Below, piece by piece: positions 21,410-23,953 of a DNA stretch of 23,953 nucleotides. Numbering within the stretch: the stretch's first letter is position 1; each line of letters opens with the position of its first letter. Made by a program: the position numbers and the translations under genes. Source of the DNA: Clostridiales bacterium (GTDB lineage: Bacteria > Bacillota > Clostridia > Christensenellales > Aristaeellaceae); the NCBI GenBank assembly GCA_004557805.1, contig SFFS01000016.1:1-23953 (forward strand), read 5' to 3'. The notes under the pieces were generated by a model. It was given only the letters and a program-made list of their open reading frames with translations. It did no database searches and was not told the origin of the DNA.

Positions 21410-22158
21410 TCGTCGTAATAAACTTCCATCAGCGTCAATCCGCGCGCCGGGGCGGTAATGCCCAGATCGAGCCGGTCGCCCGTTTCCAGCGCCTTTTTCA
21501 GACAATCGGGCGGTAATTTGCCCAACCCAATATACATCAGCGTTCCCGCAAGAATACGCACCATATTGTAAAGAAAGCTCTTCCCGCCAACCCACAGCTC
21601 TACCACATCGCCCTCGCGTTTCACGTCCGCACGCCAGATTTCGCGCACGGTCGTTTTTGCAACGCTTCCTGCTGCGGCGAACGCGGCGAAATCATGTTCG
21701 CCAATTACAGCCTTCGCCGCCGCGTCCATCCGCGCCGCATCGAGCGGGCGCGGCTCGTGCGCCATAAAATTGCGAAGCATCGCCGTTCCGTGCACGCTGT
21801 TGTTGACGAGATAGCGATAGGTTTTGCCGCGCGCCGAAAAGCGCGCATGAAAATCCTCCGGCACGCTGCGGGAAGCCGTCACGCGAATATCGTCCGGCAG
21901 GCGCGTGTTGAGCGCATAGCAGAACCGTTCGGCCGGAATGCGCGACGGGTTATCGAAATGCACCGTCTGCCCCAGCGCATGCACGCCCGCGTCGGTGCGG
22001 CTCGCGCCGGTCACGCCGATCGTCCGCCCCGTCAGGGCGCGCAGCGCCTTTTCAATCTGCGCCTGCACGCTGTCGGCGTTTTCCTGCCGCTGCCAGCCGG
22101 AATAATTCGTGCCGTCATAGCTCACGCGAAGCGCCACGCGTCGGCTTTCTTCGCTCAC
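21397..22158 (-). CDS. truA: tRNA pseudouridine(38-40) synthase TruA
   Basis: A 253-residue enzyme that makes pseudouridine at positions 38-40 of the tRNA anticodon arm. Signatures: VSYDGTNYSGWQRQ (residues 13-26), the catalytic motif ASRTDAGVHALGQ (Asp56), FHARFSARGKTYRY, and GKSFLYNMVRILAGTL near the C-terminus. The ATG overlaps the ecfT stop (ATGA at 22155-22158). The ecfA1-ecfA2-ecfT-truA order is the usual one in Firmicutes; the rplM-rpsI pair that often follows is replaced by the convergent rlmH. Confidence 0.96.
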   Translation of the reverse strand: MSEESRRVALRVSYDGTNYSGWQRQENADSVQAQIEKALRALTGRTIGVTGASRTDAGVHALGQTVHFDNPSRIPAERFCYALNTRLPDDIRVTASRSVPEDFHARFSARGKTYRYLVNNSVHGTAMLRNFMAHEPRPLDAARMDAAAKAVIGEHDFAAFAAAGSVAKTTVREIWRADVKREGDVVELWVGGKSFLYNMVRILAGTLMYIGLGKLPPDCLKKALETGDRLDLGITAPARGLTLMEVYYDDHLW

Positions 22159-22958
22159 AGCAGCACGCCCTCCAACACCACCAGTACGATATACGCGGCC
22201 ATCACGGCTACGGCGTAGAGATCATAGCGCGAATACTTCAGCACGCGAAGGCGGGTCCTTCCCTCTCCGCCGTGATAGCAGCGCGCTTCCATGGCCATCG
22301 CCAGATCGCCCGCGCGGCGGAACGCGCTGACGAACAGCGGCACCAGCAGCGGCACCATCGCCTTGGCGCGCCGGAAAATGCTGCCGCTTTCGAAATCAGC
22401 GCCGCGCGCGCTCTGCGCGTTGAGGATTTTCTGCGCTTCCTCTGTCAGCGTCGGAATGAAGCGCAGCGCGATGGTCATCATCATCGCAATTTCATGCGCC
22501 GGAAATCTGACGACCTTCAGCGGCGACATGATGCGCTCCAGTGCGTCCGTCAGCACAATAGGCGACGTGGTGAGCGTCAGCACGGACGTGCCGAGCACCA
22601 GAAACGCCAGCCGGAAAGTGAAGAAAAACGCGTTGCGCAGGCCGGTCATCGTGATCGTAATTTTCCAGACGCGCACCAGCACGTCCTCGCCGCCTGTCAT
22701 GAACAGGTTCAGCACGGCCGTGAAAATCACGATCCATTTCAGCGGCTTCAGCCCGCGCGCGAGGTATTTGATCGGAATGCGCGCAAGGCGCGCCACAAAA
22801 ACCACCAGCGCCGCCGTAATCAGATAACCCGCGACTCCCTTTACAAGAAACACGCCGATGATATACGCCAGCGTCAGCCCCAGCTTGCAGCGCGGGTCGA
22901 GCTTATGAATCACCGAATCGCCGGGCATAAACTGGCCCAGCGTGATATTCTTCATCAT
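22155..22958 (-). CDS. ecfT: Energy-coupling factor transporter transmembrane protein EcfT
   Basis: A 267-residue membrane protein joining the two ATPases to exchangeable vitamin-binding S subunits. It has about five or six hydrophobic segments and two cytoplasmic coupling motifs near the C-terminus, SARGAD and the MEARCYHGG region, matching the paired Ala-Arg-Gly-type motifs of EcfT. It starts ITLGQFMPGDSVIHKLDPRCKL, typical of the family. The start at 22958 (MMKN) overlaps the ecfA2 stop codon; the longer frame to 22997 lies inside ecfA2. It is coupled to truA downstream. Confidence 0.95.
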   Translation of the reverse strand: MMKNITLGQFMPGDSVIHKLDPRCKLGLTLAYIIGVFLVKGVAGYLITAALVVFVARLARIPIKYLARGLKPLKWIVIFTAVLNLFMTGGEDVLVRVWKITITMTGLRNAFFFTFRLAFLVLGTSVLTLTTSPIVLTDALERIMSPLKVVRFPAHEIAMMMTIALRFIPTLTEEAQKILNAQSARGADFESGSIFRRAKAMVPLLVPLFVSAFRRAGDLAMAMEARCYHGGEGRTRLRVLKYSRYDLYAVAVMAAYIVLVVLEGVLL

Positions 22959-23818
22959 TTCAGGCCAGTCCCCCTTTCCAGGTGCTCCAGAAGCCATCCG
23001 CGCAGTTCTTCCATCCGGCAGACGCCCTCGGGCGGCGCATAGCCCTTTTCGCGCAGCATATCGGCGATGCGCACCGTTACCGGCACGTCCAGCCCGATTT
23101 TCGCCAGCCTCGCGCCATGCGCGAACACCTCGCGCGGCGCGCCTTCCAGCGCCAGCGCGCCATGCTCCAGCACGGCGATATGCGTGGCGTAATTCGCCAC
23201 GTCCTCCATGCTGTGCGATACCATCACAATCGTCGTACCCTCTTTGTGCAGCGTACTCACCAGTTCAAGCATATCGCGCCTGCCGGCGGGATCCAGCCCT
23301 GCCGCGGGCTCATCCAGCACCAGCGTCGACGGCCGCATTGCCAGCACGCCCGCAATGGCCACGCGGCGCATCTGACCTCCGGAAAGCTCCAGCGGCGAGC
23401 GCTCGCCGATTTCAGCCTGCGACAGCTTCACGCGCGCAAGCGCCTCGCTGACGCGTTCCGTGCATTCCGCTTCGGACAGGCCGAGGTTTTTCGGTCCGAA
23501 CGCCACGTCGCGGTTCACCGTTTCCTCAAACAGCTGATACTCCGGATACTGAAACACCATGCCCACCTTACGGCGCACTTCGCGGCGGCTCACGCCCTTT
23601 TCGTTGATGTCTGTTCCGTCGACAAGCACGCGCCCGGATACGGGCTTCAGCAGCGCGTTGAGGTGCATGGCGATGGTCGTCTTGCCGGAACCCGTATGAC
23701 CGATCAGCGCGAAAAACTCGCCGTCGCCGATTTCGAACGACACGTCGCGCACCGCCGTAGCCGCGAACGGGCTGCCCGGCATATACGTATACGTCAGTTT
23801 TTCCAGCTTGATCGACAT
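22955..23818 (-). CDS. ecfA2: Energy-coupling factor transporter ATP-binding protein EcfA2
   Basis: A 287-residue ABC ATPase with Walker A GHTGSGKTT (residues 40-48), Q-loop FQYPEYQLFEETV, signature LSGGQMRRVAIAGVLAM, Walker B LVLDEPAAGLDP and switch histidine VSHSMED. The FQYPEYQLF segment and the C-terminal extension marking vitamin ECF transporters support EcfA2 rather than another importer. It powers uptake of vitamins or similar micronutrients together with EcfA1, EcfT and S subunits encoded elsewhere. AGGCATT and GGTGGAGG precede the ATG at 23818, whose first 25 bases overlap the end of ecfA1. Confidence 0.95.
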   Translation of the reverse strand: MSIKLEKLTYTYMPGSPFAATAVRDVSFEIGDGEFFALIGHTGSGKTTIAMHLNALLKPVSGRVLVDGTDINEKGVSRREVRRKVGMVFQYPEYQLFEETVNRDVAFGPKNLGLSEAECTERVSEALARVKLSQAEIGERSPLELSGGQMRRVAIAGVLAMRPSTLVLDEPAAGLDPAGRRDMLELVSTLHKEGTTIVMVSHSMEDVANYATHIAVLEHGALALEGAPREVFAHGARLAKIGLDVPVTVRIADMLREKGYAPPEGVCRMEELRGWLLEHLERGTGLK

Positions 23819-23953
23819 AATGCCTCCACCATCTCTTCCGCCGTCAGAATGCCCGTTGGAACCTCTACGCCCGCCTGCCTCAGATCATACGCCAGCGCTG
23901 CCGGCGCGGGCGCGTCCAGACCGATCGCACGCATTTCATCCACGCGCGAAAAC
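23794..23953 (-). CDS. ecfA1: Energy-coupling factor transporter ATP-binding protein EcfA1, C-terminal end only
   Basis: The last 52 codons of a gene that enters from the right edge. The visible tail (FSRVDEMRAIGLDAPAPAAL, then AYDLRQAGVEVPTGILTAEE, then MVEALCRSSWKN) matches the usual C-terminal tail of EcfA1, which ends with an ILT-EE-VEAL helix. Its TGA stop is at 23796-23794, so it overlaps ecfA2 by 25 bases, and the two are surely cotranscribed. The call rests on the tail and on the operon order; the catalytic domain is outside the window. Confidence 0.85.
   Translation of the reverse strand, partial: FSRVDEMRAIGLDAPAPAALAYDLRQAGVEVPTGILTAEEMVEALCRSSWKN

Noticed and set aside
1..23953. 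Mobile elements, CRISPR arrays, toxin-antitoxin or defence genes
   Set aside because: No transposase or integrase motif, no regular repeat-spacer series, no att-like duplication at the tRNA-Trp 3' end, and no small paired genes of toxin-antitoxin type were seen.

Overview
The window looks like an ordinary core-genome stretch from a GC-rich member of the Firmicutes, most likely class Clostridia. The reasons are sigma-A-type promoters with 17-bp spacers, strong AGGAGG-type ribosome binding sites, an ecfA1-ecfA2-ecfT-truA cluster, the mrfA-mrfB (yprA-yprB) repair pair, walJ and rlmH, a DUF4364-type protein, an HPr-like protein and a DegV protein. TGA is used as a real stop codon in many four-base ATGA gene overlaps, and the only tRNA seen is tRNA-Trp(CCA), so the standard bacterial code applies. 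I see no transposase, integrase, phage gene, CRISPR array or defence island.

Layout. 1-1151 (minus): a membrane protein coupled to a methyltransferase that runs off the left edge. 1332-3068 (plus): a sugar-isomerase family protein and a small membrane protein, driven by a promoter divergent from the previous pair and closed by a two-way terminator. 3116-6143 (minus): a zinc-ribbon membrane protein, dnaK and a GNAT acetyltransferase. 6334-8437 (plus): a secreted protein of unknown function under a promoter carrying two palindromic operator-like sites, then tRNA-Trp, then a DegV-family protein. 8539-11414 (minus): a TAXI-type TRAP transporter (fused permease and binding protein), divergent from a cytoplasmic beta-propeller-like protein (11464-12315).

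12312-18869 is a long minus-strand block: a sensor-less histidine kinase, mrfA, mrfB, a TPR protein, an RluA-family pseudouridine synthase, an HPr-like protein lacking the catalytic histidine, and a DUF4364 protein. Internal promoters lie before mrfA and before the HPr-like gene. The gap at 18870-19351 holds the signal recognition particle RNA gene (minus strand) with its promoter and tandem terminators. 19352-21409 (plus) is walJ, a CPBP membrane protease and rlmH. Facing it, 21397-23953 (minus) is the ECF vitamin-transporter energy module (ecfA1 partial, ecfA2, ecfT) followed by truA.

Functionally the window is housekeeping: RNA modification (truA, rlmH, RluA-type), protein targeting (SRP RNA), folding (dnaK), DNA repair (mrfAB), transport (ECF and TRAP) and cell-envelope-linked functions (walJ, CPBP protease). 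I did not find a convincing undescribed multi-gene system. The best leads are the paired TTGTTACAA palindromes in the divergent 6144-6333 region with its uncharacterised secreted protein, the Crh-like HPr paralogue, the solo histidine kinase, and dnaK outside its usual hrcA-grpE-dnaJ setting.
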